This document shows, one piece after another, positions 1-7,238 of a stretch of 13,018 nt of DNA. Position numbers and translations under genes: made by a program. The DNA is from SZUA-430 sp044375275 (GTDB lineage Bacteria; Pseudomonadota; Alphaproteobacteria; Micropepsales; Micropepsaceae). The notes below the pieces were generated by a model. That model was not told where the DNA came from, searched no databases, and saw only the letters and a list, made by a program, of their open reading frames with translations. Within the stretch, counting starts at the first letter, position 1. Each line of letters opens with the position of its first letter. Location: the NCBI GenBank assembly GCA_044375275.1, contig JBILMZ010000086.1:1-13018 (forward strand), written 5' to 3'.

Positions 1-65
1 CGGATGTCGGTCTCGTCGTCGACGATCAGCACATCCAGTGCCTGAAGATTGCTTGGCTTGCTCAT
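1..65 (-). CDS. ntrX: NtrX response regulator, N-terminal fragment (runs off left edge)
   Basis: Only the first 21 codons are present. They read MSKPSNLQALDVLIVDDETD followed by an isoleucine. The hydrophobic strand followed by the acidic DDE cluster is the start of a receiver domain, where these acidic residues bind Mg2+. Its position two bases after the ntrY stop identifies it as NtrX, the partner regulator of the NtrY kinase in nitrogen and redox control in alphaproteobacteria. The ATG at 65 is preferred because AGGTGA lies 6 bases upstream. An in-frame ATG at 71, overlapping the ntrY stop as ATGA, is possible but leaves no gap after that Shine-Dalgarno. The phosphorylation site, AAA+ and DNA-binding domains lie outside the window, so the identity rests on context plus the receiver start. 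Confidence 0.85.
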   Translation of the reverse strand, partial: MSKPSNLQALDVLIVDDETDI

Positions 66-67
66 TC

Positions 68-2374
68 TCATTCACCTGCAAGTTTCATGGCGCCATCAAG
101 GCGCGGAAATGATAGTCGCACCAGCGCACCGCTGTCTCGCGTGGCGCCGGTTTCATCTGTTTTGGCAGCATCTTCAAGGGACAGTGATCCCTTGTGGTCC
201 TCCATGATCTTTTTCACGATCGCCAGTCCCAGCCCCGTCCCCTTGACGCGCTTGGTCACGTAGGGCTCGGTCAGGCGATTGCGGTCTTCCTTGGGAAGTC
301 CAATGCCATTGTCCGCCACTTCCACGGAAACGCGTCCGGCGTCTTGAACTATACGGATCTCGATCCGTCCACCATCTGCGAGTTGCCCTTCGTCGCCATC
401 AATCCCAAAGCGCGCGCGCACGGCCTCGCCGGCGTTCTTCAGCACGTTGGTGAGGGCCTGGCTGACCAGCCGCCCGTCGCACTCGACGGACACGGCTTCA
501 TCGGGGACGAGCACCGCGTAGGTAATCTGAGGATTGGCGACACGCTGAAGGAAGACCGCGTGCTTGATGAACTCGCAAATATCCTCCATGGCCATGACGG
601 GTTGCGGCATTCGCGCAAAGGACGAGAACTCGTCCACCATGCGGCCGATATCGCCCACCTGCCGGATAATGGTCTGGGTACACTGCTCGAAAATCTCGGG
701 ATCGGTCGAGATCTCCTTCTTGTACTTGCGCCGCAGACGCTCTGCCGAGAGCTGGATCGGCGTCAGCGGGTTCTTGATTTCGTGGGCAATGCGCCGGGCC
801 ACGTCCGCCCAGGCCGACGTACGCTGCGCGGAAATGAGGTCGGTGATGTCGTCGAACGTCACCACATAGCCGCTTTCGTCCTCGCCCGAACGCTCGCGGG
901 TGACGCTGACATTGAGGTTGCGGGTCTTGCCTTCCCGGAGAACATCCACGTGGGCCTGCGCCCGACCTTCGGGGCTCGCCATCGCCTGCACGACCAGGTC
1001 ATTGAATTCGGGAACGACCAGGCCCAGGTCCTTGCCCAGCAACTCCTCGCGGGTCGTGCTCAGCAGCATCAGGGCCGACCGGTTGAACACGTCGGCGCGC
1101 CCGTGCCCGTCCAGCCCCACCACGCCCGCTGATACACCCGACAGCACGGCTTCGGTGAATCGGCGCCGGTGCTCGGCCTGGCGGTGGGACTCGATGAGTT
1201 CGTTGCGCTGGCTCTGCAGCTGTCCGGTCATGCGGTTGAAGGCGCGGCCGAGGGACGCCAATTCGTCATCGTCATCGGCAAGCGTGACGCGCGCACTGAG
1301 GTCACCCTCGGAAACACGCTCCGACGCACCGATGAGGCGGCCGATGGGCATCACGATACGGTTGGCAGTGCCCAACCCGATCCAGATCGCCGTAAAGAGG
1401 ATGACGAAAGCCACGATGCCGTACATGAGGATGAAGGTGAGCTGGACGTCGTCCCTGTCCTTCTCAAGCCGCTGGTAGTTTTCAACCACCTGCTGCGTGT
1501 TGCGCTGGTATTCCAGGATTTGCGGGTTCAGGTTGCGGACGAGGACAATGAAAATGTCACTGTCCTTCTTGATGGTCGTCACGAGTTTGGCAACGGAGCG
1601 GATTTGCCCGTCATCATAGTTGATGGACAGCGCAGGCTCGCCGCTGCGCGCCACCGACATCTCGCTCTCGGTGGGCGGCGTAAGTTCGGTAAATCTGGTT
1701 TTGGCACTTCCCAGTTCCGTGACCGAGTCATCGACGGGCTCGCGGCTAACCTCGACCGCCAGGATGTCCGCACTCAGCTTGTTCGCGATGTTCTCGAGTA
1801 TGCGGCCGAACTCGAGCGGATTGATGATCTGCAGGGGGCTGATCGTGTCGATCGTGGAAGCCACAATCAGTGAGTCGTTCCGCAGCTTGCCCGTATGTTC
1901 TTCGAAGTAGGCATTCGTGACGGCGAGCGAGTTGTCGACGACCGACCTCACGCCACCACTGAACCAGGCTTCCATGGCGAGGTTGATGGTGATGGCGGCA
2001 GCGCCCGCAGTCATGACGACTGGCACAACGGCGATGAGACTGAAGATTGTCACGAGACGCCCGTGCAGCCTGGCACCGGCGGACCCTGCCCGCCTCGCCT
2101 GCCAGAGCTGGACCAGTCGCCCGATAACGAGGGCTGCCAGCGCGAACAGCAGGAAGGCCAGCAGCACTGTCAGGTAAAGGCGCACATCCTGCGTCGGCTC
2201 GATCGGTGTCGATCCCGTGAGCACCAGATAGGTAAACACGACCGTGATGAGCGACAGCGCAAGCAATACGTAGGTAAGCCACGACGTACGGATCACCCAG
2301 AACAGGTTCCGCTGCAGCCAGTCATGCTGTTGCTCTGGTTTGGCCGAAACTGTCATTTTCGGTATCCAGACCAT
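68..2374 (-). CDS. ntrY: NtrY, membrane-bound nitrogen-regulation sensor histidine kinase
   Basis: This is the sensor kinase expected to phosphorylate NtrX. In the 768-residue reading, hydrophobic segments at about 31-53, 66-92 and 108-131 are followed by a roughly 180-residue extracytoplasmic region. A fourth membrane segment lies at about 313-337. Then come a HAMP region (about 338-390), a PAS domain (about 402-515) and the HisKA motif ARRIAHEIKNPLTPIQLSAE with the phospho-accepting His531. The ATPase domain has Asn647 in NVLKNAGEA, the G1 box DNGIGL at 688-693 and the G2 box GTGLGLAIV at 712-720. Length and order are normal for NtrY. The start is uncertain: the ATG at 2374 has GGGGA almost touching it, while Met7 at 2356 (MTVSAKPEQQ) has GGA about 8 bases upstream and is at least as likely. 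It lies after ntrC with a 113-base gap and just before ntrX. Confidence 0.95.
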   Translation of the reverse strand: MVWIPKMTVSAKPEQQHDWLQRNLFWVIRTSWLTYVLLALSLITVVFTYLVLTGSTPIEPTQDVRLYLTVLLAFLLFALAALVIGRLVQLWQARRAGSAGARLHGRLVTIFSLIAVVPVVMTAGAAAITINLAMEAWFSGGVRSVVDNSLAVTNAYFEEHTGKLRNDSLIVASTIDTISPLQIINPLEFGRILENIANKLSADILAVEVSREPVDDSVTELGSAKTRFTELTPPTESEMSVARSGEPALSINYDDGQIRSVAKLVTTIKKDSDIFIVLVRNLNPQILEYQRNTQQVVENYQRLEKDRDDVQLTFILMYGIVAFVILFTAIWIGLGTANRIVMPIGRLIGASERVSEGDLSARVTLADDDDELASLGRAFNRMTGQLQSQRNELIESHRQAEHRRRFTEAVLSGVSAGVVGLDGHGRADVFNRSALMLLSTTREELLGKDLGLVVPEFNDLVVQAMASPEGRAQAHVDVLREGKTRNLNVSVTRERSGEDESGYVVTFDDITDLISAQRTSAWADVARRIAHEIKNPLTPIQLSAERLRRKYKKEISTDPEIFEQCTQTIIRQVGDIGRMVDEFSSFARMPQPVMAMEDICEFIKHAVFLQRVANPQITYAVLVPDEAVSVECDGRLVSQALTNVLKNAGEAVRARFGIDGDEGQLADGGRIEIRIVQDAGRVSVEVADNGIGLPKEDRNRLTEPYVTKRVKGTGLGLAIVKKIMEDHKGSLSLEDAAKTDETGATRDSGALVRLSFPRLDGAMKLAGE
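72..77 (-). promoter_or_regulatory. Ribosome binding site of ntrX
   Basis: On the minus strand this reads AGGTGA and ends 6 bases before the ATG at 65. It lies inside the last codons of ntrY (the Gly-Glu codons), so ntrX translation is probably coupled to termination of ntrY. This site favours the ATG at 65 over the in-frame ATG at 71. Confidence 0.6.
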
Positions 2375-2399
2375 TCCCCGTGTTGTCTATGTCACGCAG

Positions 2400-2405
2400 A
2401 TTATC
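2400..2405 (-). promoter_or_regulatory. Candidate -10 box of an ntrY promoter
   Basis: The minus strand reads GATAAT here, one base off TATAAT, about 26 bases before the first possible ntrY ATG. No convincing -35 element lies 16-18 bases upstream, so a promoter here would need an activator or be weak. The box overlaps the arm of the inverted repeat at 2403-2414, so a protein bound there could block or guide RNA polymerase. This is inference from sequence alone. Confidence 0.25.
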
Positions 2406-2464
2406 GGCAACACTCGGGTGGCATTATTGCGCCAATGTACCCGTTTGATGACAGTGTTGCCGAT
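2403..2464. repeat. 12-bp perfect inverted repeat in the ntrC-ntrY gap
   Basis: ATCGGCAACACT at 2403-2414 is matched exactly by its reverse complement AGTGTTGCCGAT at 2453-2464. Inside it, CGGGT (2415-2419) pairs with ACCCG (2439-2443), and GGC (2420-2422) pairs with GCC (2431-2433). As RNA from the minus strand this folds into one long hairpin with unpaired bases on the 5' side only. No U-run follows, so it is not a standard intrinsic terminator. It may be an RNA processing or attenuation element between ntrBC and ntrYX. Alternatively it may be two protein-binding half-sites around the ntrY promoter, since one arm overlaps the candidate -10 box. Confidence 0.6.
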
Positions 2465-2487
2465 TTCCGTTGCTCAGTTACATCACT

Positions 2488-3867
2488 TCACCCGCGATGG
2501 AGGGGAATGTCAAGGCTCCGGATTTTGGCCCTGAGGGTATTTCTGTTTACCCCTAATATCTCCGCGGCCTTGATCTGGTTGCCGCGCGTGAGGCTCAGGC
2601 ACTTGATGATCAGGGGCCTTTCGACCTCCCTTATGACCCGGTCATGCAACCCAGGATCGGGCATCTGACCGCCCAACTTTGCAAATTGCTCGCTCAGGTA
2701 GGTCTCCACGAAGGACGCCAGCGTCAGATCTTCTTCTCCAGGCCGCTTGGGCGGCATCGACGCCTTGGGTTCCTGAAGGACGTTTGCGACCATCTGGCTC
2801 GTGATGACGGGCTCGGCATGAATGGCCAGAAGCCGCTGGATCAGGTTCTCCAACTCCCGCACATTACCCGGCCACGAATGGCGCCGCAGGGCCTCGAGCG
2901 CGCCCGGATCGATGGATCTGAGAGGCTGGCCCTGCCGTTCAGCCTGCACGAAGAAGTGCTGCACGAGTTCAGGGACATCTTCGGGACGCTCGCGCAGCGC
3001 CGGCAGGCGCACCGGCACGACATTGAAGCGGAAGAAAAGGTCTTCACGGAACGCGCCCTGCTCAATGAGCTTCTTCAGGTCGCGATGGGTTGACGCGATG
3101 ATGCGAACCGAGTGCTTGCCGGACGTTGAGGACAGCCTGACATCGATGTCCTGAAGGGCGCGCACCATGCGTGTCTGCACGTCCATCGGCCAGTCGCCGA
3201 TCTCGTCGAGGAACAGGGTTCCGCCCTCGGCCTGCCTGATCAGCTCACGCTCTGAGCCATCCGCGCCCAGCGCAGAGCCACCGGCAATAACGAACGGTCC
3301 GTGCGCCCGCTTGCCGAAATCATGCAGGGCGCGTGCGACAAGTTCTTTTCCTGTCCCCGATTCACCCGTGATCAGCACGGTGAGATCCGATTGCGTCAGG
3401 CGCGCAATGACCCGATAAATCTCCTGCATCGCAGCCGAACGCCCCACGATGGGCAGTTCGTTGCTGACAAAGGGGCGCTCCCCGGTCTTGCGTATGGGGC
3501 TACGCGACTGCATGGCCCGGCGTACGACATTGACCATCTCATTCAGGTCAAACGGCTTGGGCAGGTATTCAAAAGCGCCACACTCGGTCGCGTTGATCGC
3601 CGTCATGAGCGTGTTCTGCGCGCTCATCACAATCACGGGAAGGTCCGGACGCTGTTTCTTCAGCTTGGGCAGCAATTCGAAGGCATTCTCGTCCGGCATC
3701 ACGACATCGGTGATGACGATGTCTCCTTCGCCCGCCGAAGCCCAGCGCCACAGCGTGGCCGCGTTGCCGGTTGTCCTGACGAGGAACCCGGCCCGCATGA
3801 GCGCATGGTTCAACACCGTCCTGATCGAGGCATCGTCGTCAGCGACGATGACGGTACCGAGATTCAT
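2488..3867 (-). CDS. ntrC: NtrC nitrogen response regulator lacking the GAFTGA loop
   Basis: This is the regulator phosphorylated by NtrB. It has 459 residues. The receiver has the acidic cluster D10-D12, the phosphorylation site D54 in VITDVVMP and K104 in YLPKPF, all at canonical NtrC positions. The AAA+ domain has Walker A GESGTGK at 168-174, Walker B GTLFLDEIGDW near 216-226 and the arginine-containing FREDLFFRFN stretch. A Fis-type helix-turn-helix (GNQIKAAEILGVNRNTLRAK) closes the protein. Oddly, only about 22 residues separate Pro191-Phe192 from Gly215, where sigma-54 activators have about 39. The ESELFGHEKGAFTGA segment is gone while the frame stays open. Rhodobacter capsulatus NtrC is a known GAFTGA-less member that works with sigma-70 polymerase, so this protein may do the same. 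The start overlaps the ntrB stop as ATGA, with AGGAG (3876-3880) 8 bases upstream. Confidence 0.95.
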   Translation of the reverse strand: MNLGTVIVADDDASIRTVLNHALMRAGFLVRTTGNAATLWRWASAGEGDIVITDVVMPDENAFELLPKLKKQRPDLPVIVMSAQNTLMTAINATECGAFEYLPKPFDLNEMVNVVRRAMQSRSPIRKTGERPFVSNELPIVGRSAAMQEIYRVIARLTQSDLTVLITGESGTGKELVARALHDFGKRAHGPFVIAGGSALGADGSERELIRQAEGGTLFLDEIGDWPMDVQTRMVRALQDIDVRLSSTSGKHSVRIIASTHRDLKKLIEQGAFREDLFFRFNVVPVRLPALRERPEDVPELVQHFFVQAERQGQPLRSIDPGALEALRRHSWPGNVRELENLIQRLLAIHAEPVITSQMVANVLQEPKASMPPKRPGEEDLTLASFVETYLSEQFAKLGGQMPDPGLHDRVIREVERPLIIKCLSLTRGNQIKAAEILGVNRNTLRAKIRSLDIPLHRG

Positions 3868-4982
3868 GGCCTTTTCTCCTGGTCGGGCCGGTACATCGGG
3901 AGCCTGGCCCGGAACACCGTACGCCTTGGTTCGGATTCACATTCGACAGTGCCGCCATGGTCGCTGATGATCTTGGCGACGATGGCAAGGCCCAGCCCCT
4001 GCCCCTTGGGCTTGGAGGTGACAAAGGGTTCGAAGAGCGACTGCCTCACGCCATCGCTGAGCCCGGGCCCATTGTCGCGAACCGAAATCTCCAGCGGTAG
4101 CGACGTGCGCGCCCGCGAATTGCCAACGGCCAGATGCACGCCGGCCTTGAAAGACGTCTGCAATATGATCTCCGCATCAGGCTGACCCTGAAGCGCATCC
4201 GCCGCATTCTTCACCAGGTTCAGGAAGACCTGCACGAGGCCGTCCCTGTCGCCTGCCACAGGCGGCAATGACGGATCGTACATTTCCTGGAAGTGCACCG
4301 ACTTGGCAAAGCCCGACAGGGCCAGTCTTTTGACGTGATCAAGCACCTCATGGATGTTGACTGGCTTCGGCTCAAGCCGCCGCTGGTCCGTGAACACTTC
4401 CGTGCGGTCGACGAGGTTGCGGATGCGCTCGATCTCGTCGCAGATCAGCTTCGTGAGCGACCGGTCGGCTTCCGATGCATTCTGTTCAATCAGTTGCGCG
4501 GCACCCTTGATGCCGGCCAGCGGGTTCTTGATTTCATGCGCCAGGATGGCCGCCATGCTGGCAACCGAATTGCCCGCGTGCTTCTGCGTCAGGTGCCGAT
4601 CAATCTTCATCGCGATGGACCGCTCCTGAAGGATCACCAGCACCGCGCCCGGAAGATCGCCCACCGGTGTCACGGTCGCATCCACCACGCGCTCGCCCTG
4701 CTTGGGCAACATGACGGTAATGCCGTACTCGCTGGCGGCCACGCCCCGCTTGCGCGCATTCTCGATCAGGATCAGCAAGGGGCTGTTCGGCACCAGCAGC
4801 TTCGTGAAGCTGTTGCGCATCATCACGGCCGTGCTGATATCGAAGAAAAGTTCAGCCGCCGGATTGGCGAAGAGCACCCGCTCGTTGATCTCCAGGCACA
4901 GGATCGGATACGGCAGCGCCGTCAGCATTGCTTCGTGCAGGAAGGCAGGTGCGGATCTCGCCTGGATATCAGCCGGGCTCAT
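3864..4982 (-). CDS. ntrB: NtrB (NRII-type) cytoplasmic nitrogen sensor histidine kinase
   Basis: NtrB phosphorylates or dephosphorylates NtrC in response to PII protein. This 372-residue protein has no membrane segment. A PAS domain covers about 15-125. The HisKA motif AAILAHEIKNPLAGIKGAAQ carries the phospho-accepting His149. The ATPase domain shows the N box FLNLVKNAADAL with Asn259, the G1 box DNGPGL at 303-308 and the G2 box GQGLGLAIVAKI at 327-338. Length and domain order are those of NtrB. The ATG at 4982 overlaps the dusB stop as ATGA, with GGAGG at 4987-4991 only 4 bases away. The stop overlaps the ntrC start in the same way, so dusB, ntrB and ntrC are very likely co-transcribed and translationally coupled. 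Confidence 0.96.
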   Translation of the reverse strand: MSPADIQARSAPAFLHEAMLTALPYPILCLEINERVLFANPAAELFFDISTAVMMRNSFTKLLVPNSPLLILIENARKRGVAASEYGITVMLPKQGERVVDATVTPVGDLPGAVLVILQERSIAMKIDRHLTQKHAGNSVASMAAILAHEIKNPLAGIKGAAQLIEQNASEADRSLTKLICDEIERIRNLVDRTEVFTDQRRLEPKPVNIHEVLDHVKRLALSGFAKSVHFQEMYDPSLPPVAGDRDGLVQVFLNLVKNAADALQGQPDAEIILQTSFKAGVHLAVGNSRARTSLPLEISVRDNGPGLSDGVRQSLFEPFVTSKPKGQGLGLAIVAKIISDHGGTVECESEPRRTVFRARLPMYRPDQEKRP

Positions 4983-5950
4983 GCGGCCTCCGCATGCTGG
5001 CCCGACGCAATGCGCTCAAGAACGACTTCGGCATTTGTGCTGCGCACCAACTCGTCACGAACCGCTTTGGGCAGCCCGGCCTGTTCGGCATACCAGCCCA
5101 GGTGCTTCCTGATCACCCGGCGTCCCAGTTCGTCGCCATAGTGGCGCAGCGAGTGCCTGAACTGCTTGAGGGCCAGCTCCCACTTCCAGGCATCGTCCGG
5201 ATCCGGGCGCACCGGGCGCCCATCGACCATGTCCTGCATCTGCATGAGGCGCCACGGCGCGCCAAAGGCCCCCCGCCCCACGAGCACGCCGTCTGCGCCC
5301 GTCACGGCCAGAATGTCCCGTGCATGTTCGGGCGTCACCACATCACCATTGGCGTAAACCGGAATCGTGACGGCCTGCTTGACCTCGGCAATGCGCTCCC
5401 AGTCAGCGCGCCCCTCGTAGAACTGGCACCGCGTGCGCCCATGCACACTCACCGCCTGAACACCAATGTCCTGCAACGCCTGAGCAAGCTCTGGTGCATT
5501 CAGCGTTTGGTCGTCCCAGCCCAGCCTCATCTTGACGGTCACCGGCACCTTCACGGCATCGACGACCGCGCGCGCGATCGAAACTGCCAGTTCGGGCTCG
5601 CGCATCAGTGCCGAGCCGCAGAGGCCACCGACGACTTTCTTGGCAGGGCAGCCCATGTTGATGTCGATGATGTCGGCGCCCGCCGCTTCGGCATGCAACG
5701 CAGCCTCTCCCATGCTCTCGGCATCGCGACCCGCGAGTTGGATCCCGAACGGACCTTCGTCGCTGTCTGACTTGAGCCTGAGCACGGCCGCGCGCCGATC
5801 CCGGAGCAGTTCGCGGCTTGCCACCATTTCAGAAAACACGAAGCTGGGCCCGCACGCGCGAACGGCCGCGCGGAACGGCGCGTCGGTGACACCGGCCATT
5901 GGCGCCAGGATGACCGGCCGTTGCCCCTGGCGCTCTTGCATTATGCCCAT
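4979..5950 (-). CDS. dusB: DusB-type tRNA dihydrouridine synthase (NifR3)
   Basis: This flavoenzyme reduces specific uridines of tRNA to dihydrouridine. The 323-residue protein is a TIM barrel starting with the FMN-binding motif APMAGVTDAPFR (16-27). The catalytic Cys101 sits in DINMGCPAKKV. VHGRTR (169-174), the NGDV turn (201-204) and the GRGAFGAPW phosphate-binding loop (225-233) follow, and a helical C-terminal domain closes it. In alphaproteobacteria this gene, first named nifR3 or ORF1, is classically the first gene of the ntrBC operon, as here. The start is either Met1 at 5950 (MGIMQERQG) or Met4 at 5941. Neither has a Shine-Dalgarno, and a promoter candidate predicts an RNA start only 2-3 bases before Met1, so the message may be leaderless. 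Confidence 0.95.
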   Translation of the reverse strand: MGIMQERQGQRPVILAPMAGVTDAPFRAAVRACGPSFVFSEMVASRELLRDRRAAVLRLKSDSDEGPFGIQLAGRDAESMGEAALHAEAAGADIIDINMGCPAKKVVGGLCGSALMREPELAVSIARAVVDAVKVPVTVKMRLGWDDQTLNAPELAQALQDIGVQAVSVHGRTRCQFYEGRADWERIAEVKQAVTIPVYANGDVVTPEHARDILAVTGADGVLVGRGAFGAPWRLMQMQDMVDGRPVRPDPDDAWKWELALKQFRHSLRHYGDELGRRVIRKHLGWYAEQAGLPKAVRDELVRSTNAEVVLERIASGQHAEAA

Positions 5951-5958
5951 TTTTTGTG

Positions 5959-5987
5959 CATAACCGTATTGCCCAACTTTCAGTCAA
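5959..5987 (-). promoter_or_regulatory. Candidate sigma-70 promoter of dusB-ntrB-ntrC
   Basis: On the minus strand, TTGACT (5987-5982) and GTTATG (5964-5959) are separated by exactly 17 bases. The -35 is a 5/6 match to TTGACA and the -10 is weaker. The predicted transcription start at about 5952-5953 lies only 2-3 bases before the first dusB ATG, which suggests leaderless translation or use of Met4. This would be the only promoter needed for all three genes. Confidence 0.4.
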
Positions 5988-6003
5988 ATTATCGCGATCG
6001 TTT
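5986..6003. promoter_or_regulatory. Imperfect 18-bp palindrome overlapping the dusB -35 box
   Basis: The sequence AAATTATCGCGATCGTTT is an inverted repeat with 7 of 9 base pairs matching, including a perfect ATCGCGAT core (5991-5998). It touches the -35 hexamer of the candidate dusB promoter and lies in the 130-base divergent spacer before ispDF. Size and position suit an operator for a dimeric regulator, but no known binding consensus was recognised. The rest of the 5951-6080 spacer shows no clear ispDF promoter. Confidence 0.25.
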
Positions 6004-6080
6004 GGTGCTGGCAAGTGGAATTTCGCAAGCGCAGCATAGGCAATTCTTGACGTGGCTAACCGGACAACCTCCAAAGGCAC

Positions 6081-7238
6081 ATGCAAAAAACTGAACCGTG
6101 CATCGCCTTGATCGTTGCTGCCGGCCAGGGCCTCCGGGCCGGAGGCGGCTTGCCGAAACAGTTCCGGCCAGTGGCTGGAAAATCCGTGCTGAGACGAAGC
6201 ATCGAGGCCTTTCTGAACCACCCGGCGATCACGCTCGTGCAGGTCGTCATCTCGCCTGAGCAGCGGGAGTTCTACGACGCGTGCGTCGCGGGCCTGAACC
6301 TGCCCGAGCCAATACCCGGAGGCGCCTCACGTCAGGATTCAGTCTTTGCGGGCCTCGCCGCCATTGTCGGCCGCAAGCCAGCCACTGTCCTCATCCACGA
6401 CGCCGCCCGCGCGCTTGTGGATCCCGGCACGATCACCGCCGTTTGCGCCGCGCTGGAACACCATGAGGCCGTCCTCCCCGCCCTGTCCGTCGCCGACACG
6501 CTGAAGCACATCGGCACGACCCACGTCCGGGGGACACTGCCCCGCGAAGAGATGGCGCTTGCCCAGACGCCCCAGGGCTTTCATTTCGAAAAGATCATGA
6601 GCGCCCATCAGCACGCACGTGGTAAGGCGTACACGGATGATGCCTCGATTGCGGAGGCAGCCGGCATGGCTGTCCACGTCGTCCCCGGCACCAGATCAAA
6701 CTTCAAGCTGACCACTCCCGAGGACTTCGTGATCGCCGAACAGATGCTCTTGGGCCGGATGGGTCCGCGGATCGGAACCGGCTTCGACGTACACCGCTTT
6801 ACCGACGGTGACCACGTCTGGCTTTGCGGCGTGAAGGTACCGCATTCAAGGGGACTTGAAGGTCACTCTGACGCCGACGTAGGCCTTCACGCCCTGACGG
6901 ATGCCATCCTCGGCGCCGCCGCACTTGGTGACATCGGACAGCACTTCCCGCCCTCGGACATGAAGTGGAAGGGGGCGGCTTCTCATGTGTTTCTCGCCCA
7001 TGCTGCTACCCTCCTCAGGGAGCGGGGCGGCGTTCTCGAAAACGTGGATGTGACCGTGATCTGTGAGCAACCCAAGGTGTCTCCGCACCGGGATGAAATG
7101 GCAAAAACCATTGCGTCGATCCTCGGCATCGACCGGGAACGCGTCAGCGTCAAGGCCACCACCACCGAAGGCCTGGGCTTCACCGGTCGCAAGGAAGGCA
7201 TCGCCGCTCAGGCCGTGGCGATGGTGCGCCTGCCATGA
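6081..7238 (+). CDS. ispDF: IspDF, bifunctional MEP-pathway enzyme
   Basis: This fusion catalyses two non-consecutive steps of the MEP isoprenoid pathway: CDP-methylerythritol formation (IspD) and cyclisation to MEcPP (IspF). Of 385 residues, about 1-225 form the IspD domain, with the nucleotide-binding motif AAGQGLRAGGGLPKQF (R19 and K26), GGASRQDSV, VLIHDAAR and the conserved Lys209 in NFKLTTPED. The IspF domain starts at GPRIGTGFDVHRF. Its metal ligands are Asp236 and His238, plus His270 in GHSDADVGLHAL, and it ends with the family motif KATTTEGLGFTGRKEGIAAQAVA. All key residues are present in both halves. The ATG at 6081 has only a weak AAAGG 3 bases upstream. The gene faces away from dusB, and its stop overlaps the pgpA start as ATGA. 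The fused form is typical of alphaproteobacteria and some epsilonproteobacteria. Confidence 0.97.
   Translation: MQKTEPCIALIVAAGQGLRAGGGLPKQFRPVAGKSVLRRSIEAFLNHPAITLVQVVISPEQREFYDACVAGLNLPEPIPGGASRQDSVFAGLAAIVGRKPATVLIHDAARALVDPGTITAVCAALEHHEAVLPALSVADTLKHIGTTHVRGTLPREEMALAQTPQGFHFEKIMSAHQHARGKAYTDDASIAEAAGMAVHVVPGTRSNFKLTTPEDFVIAEQMLLGRMGPRIGTGFDVHRFTDGDHVWLCGVKVPHSRGLEGHSDADVGLHALTDAILGAAALGDIGQHFPPSDMKWKGAASHVFLAHAATLLRERGGVLENVDVTVICEQPKVSPHRDEMAKTIASILGIDRERVSVKATTTEGLGFTGRKEGIAAQAVAMVRLP

Noticed and set aside
194..1132. Long plus-strand open frame (312 codons) antisense to ntrY
   Set aside because: It lies wholly opposite NtrY, whose kinase motifs are unmistakable. Its translation is rich in Arg, His, Gly and Leu with no recognisable domain, as expected for an antisense frame in GC-rich coding DNA.
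2420..2436. Possible sigma-54 promoter on the minus strand before ntrY (TTGG...GC)
   Set aside because: The GG and GC doublets are 9 bases apart instead of the required 10, and the flanks do not match TGGCAC-N5-TTGC. The symmetry is better explained by the nested inverted repeat.
3301..4185. Plus-strand open frame (294 codons) antisense to ntrC and ntrB
   Set aside because: It spans the junction of two clear minus-strand genes, has no recognisable domain or Shine-Dalgarno, and reflects third-position GC bias.
4928..5770. Plus-strand open frame (280 codons) antisense to dusB
   Set aside because: The opposite strand encodes a complete DusB with catalytic motifs. The antisense translation is low-complexity and unlike any family I recognise.
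5829..6221. Minus-strand open frame across the dusB-ispDF spacer
   Set aside because: It overlaps the starts of both divergent genes in the wrong frames and has no domain-like features or Shine-Dalgarno.
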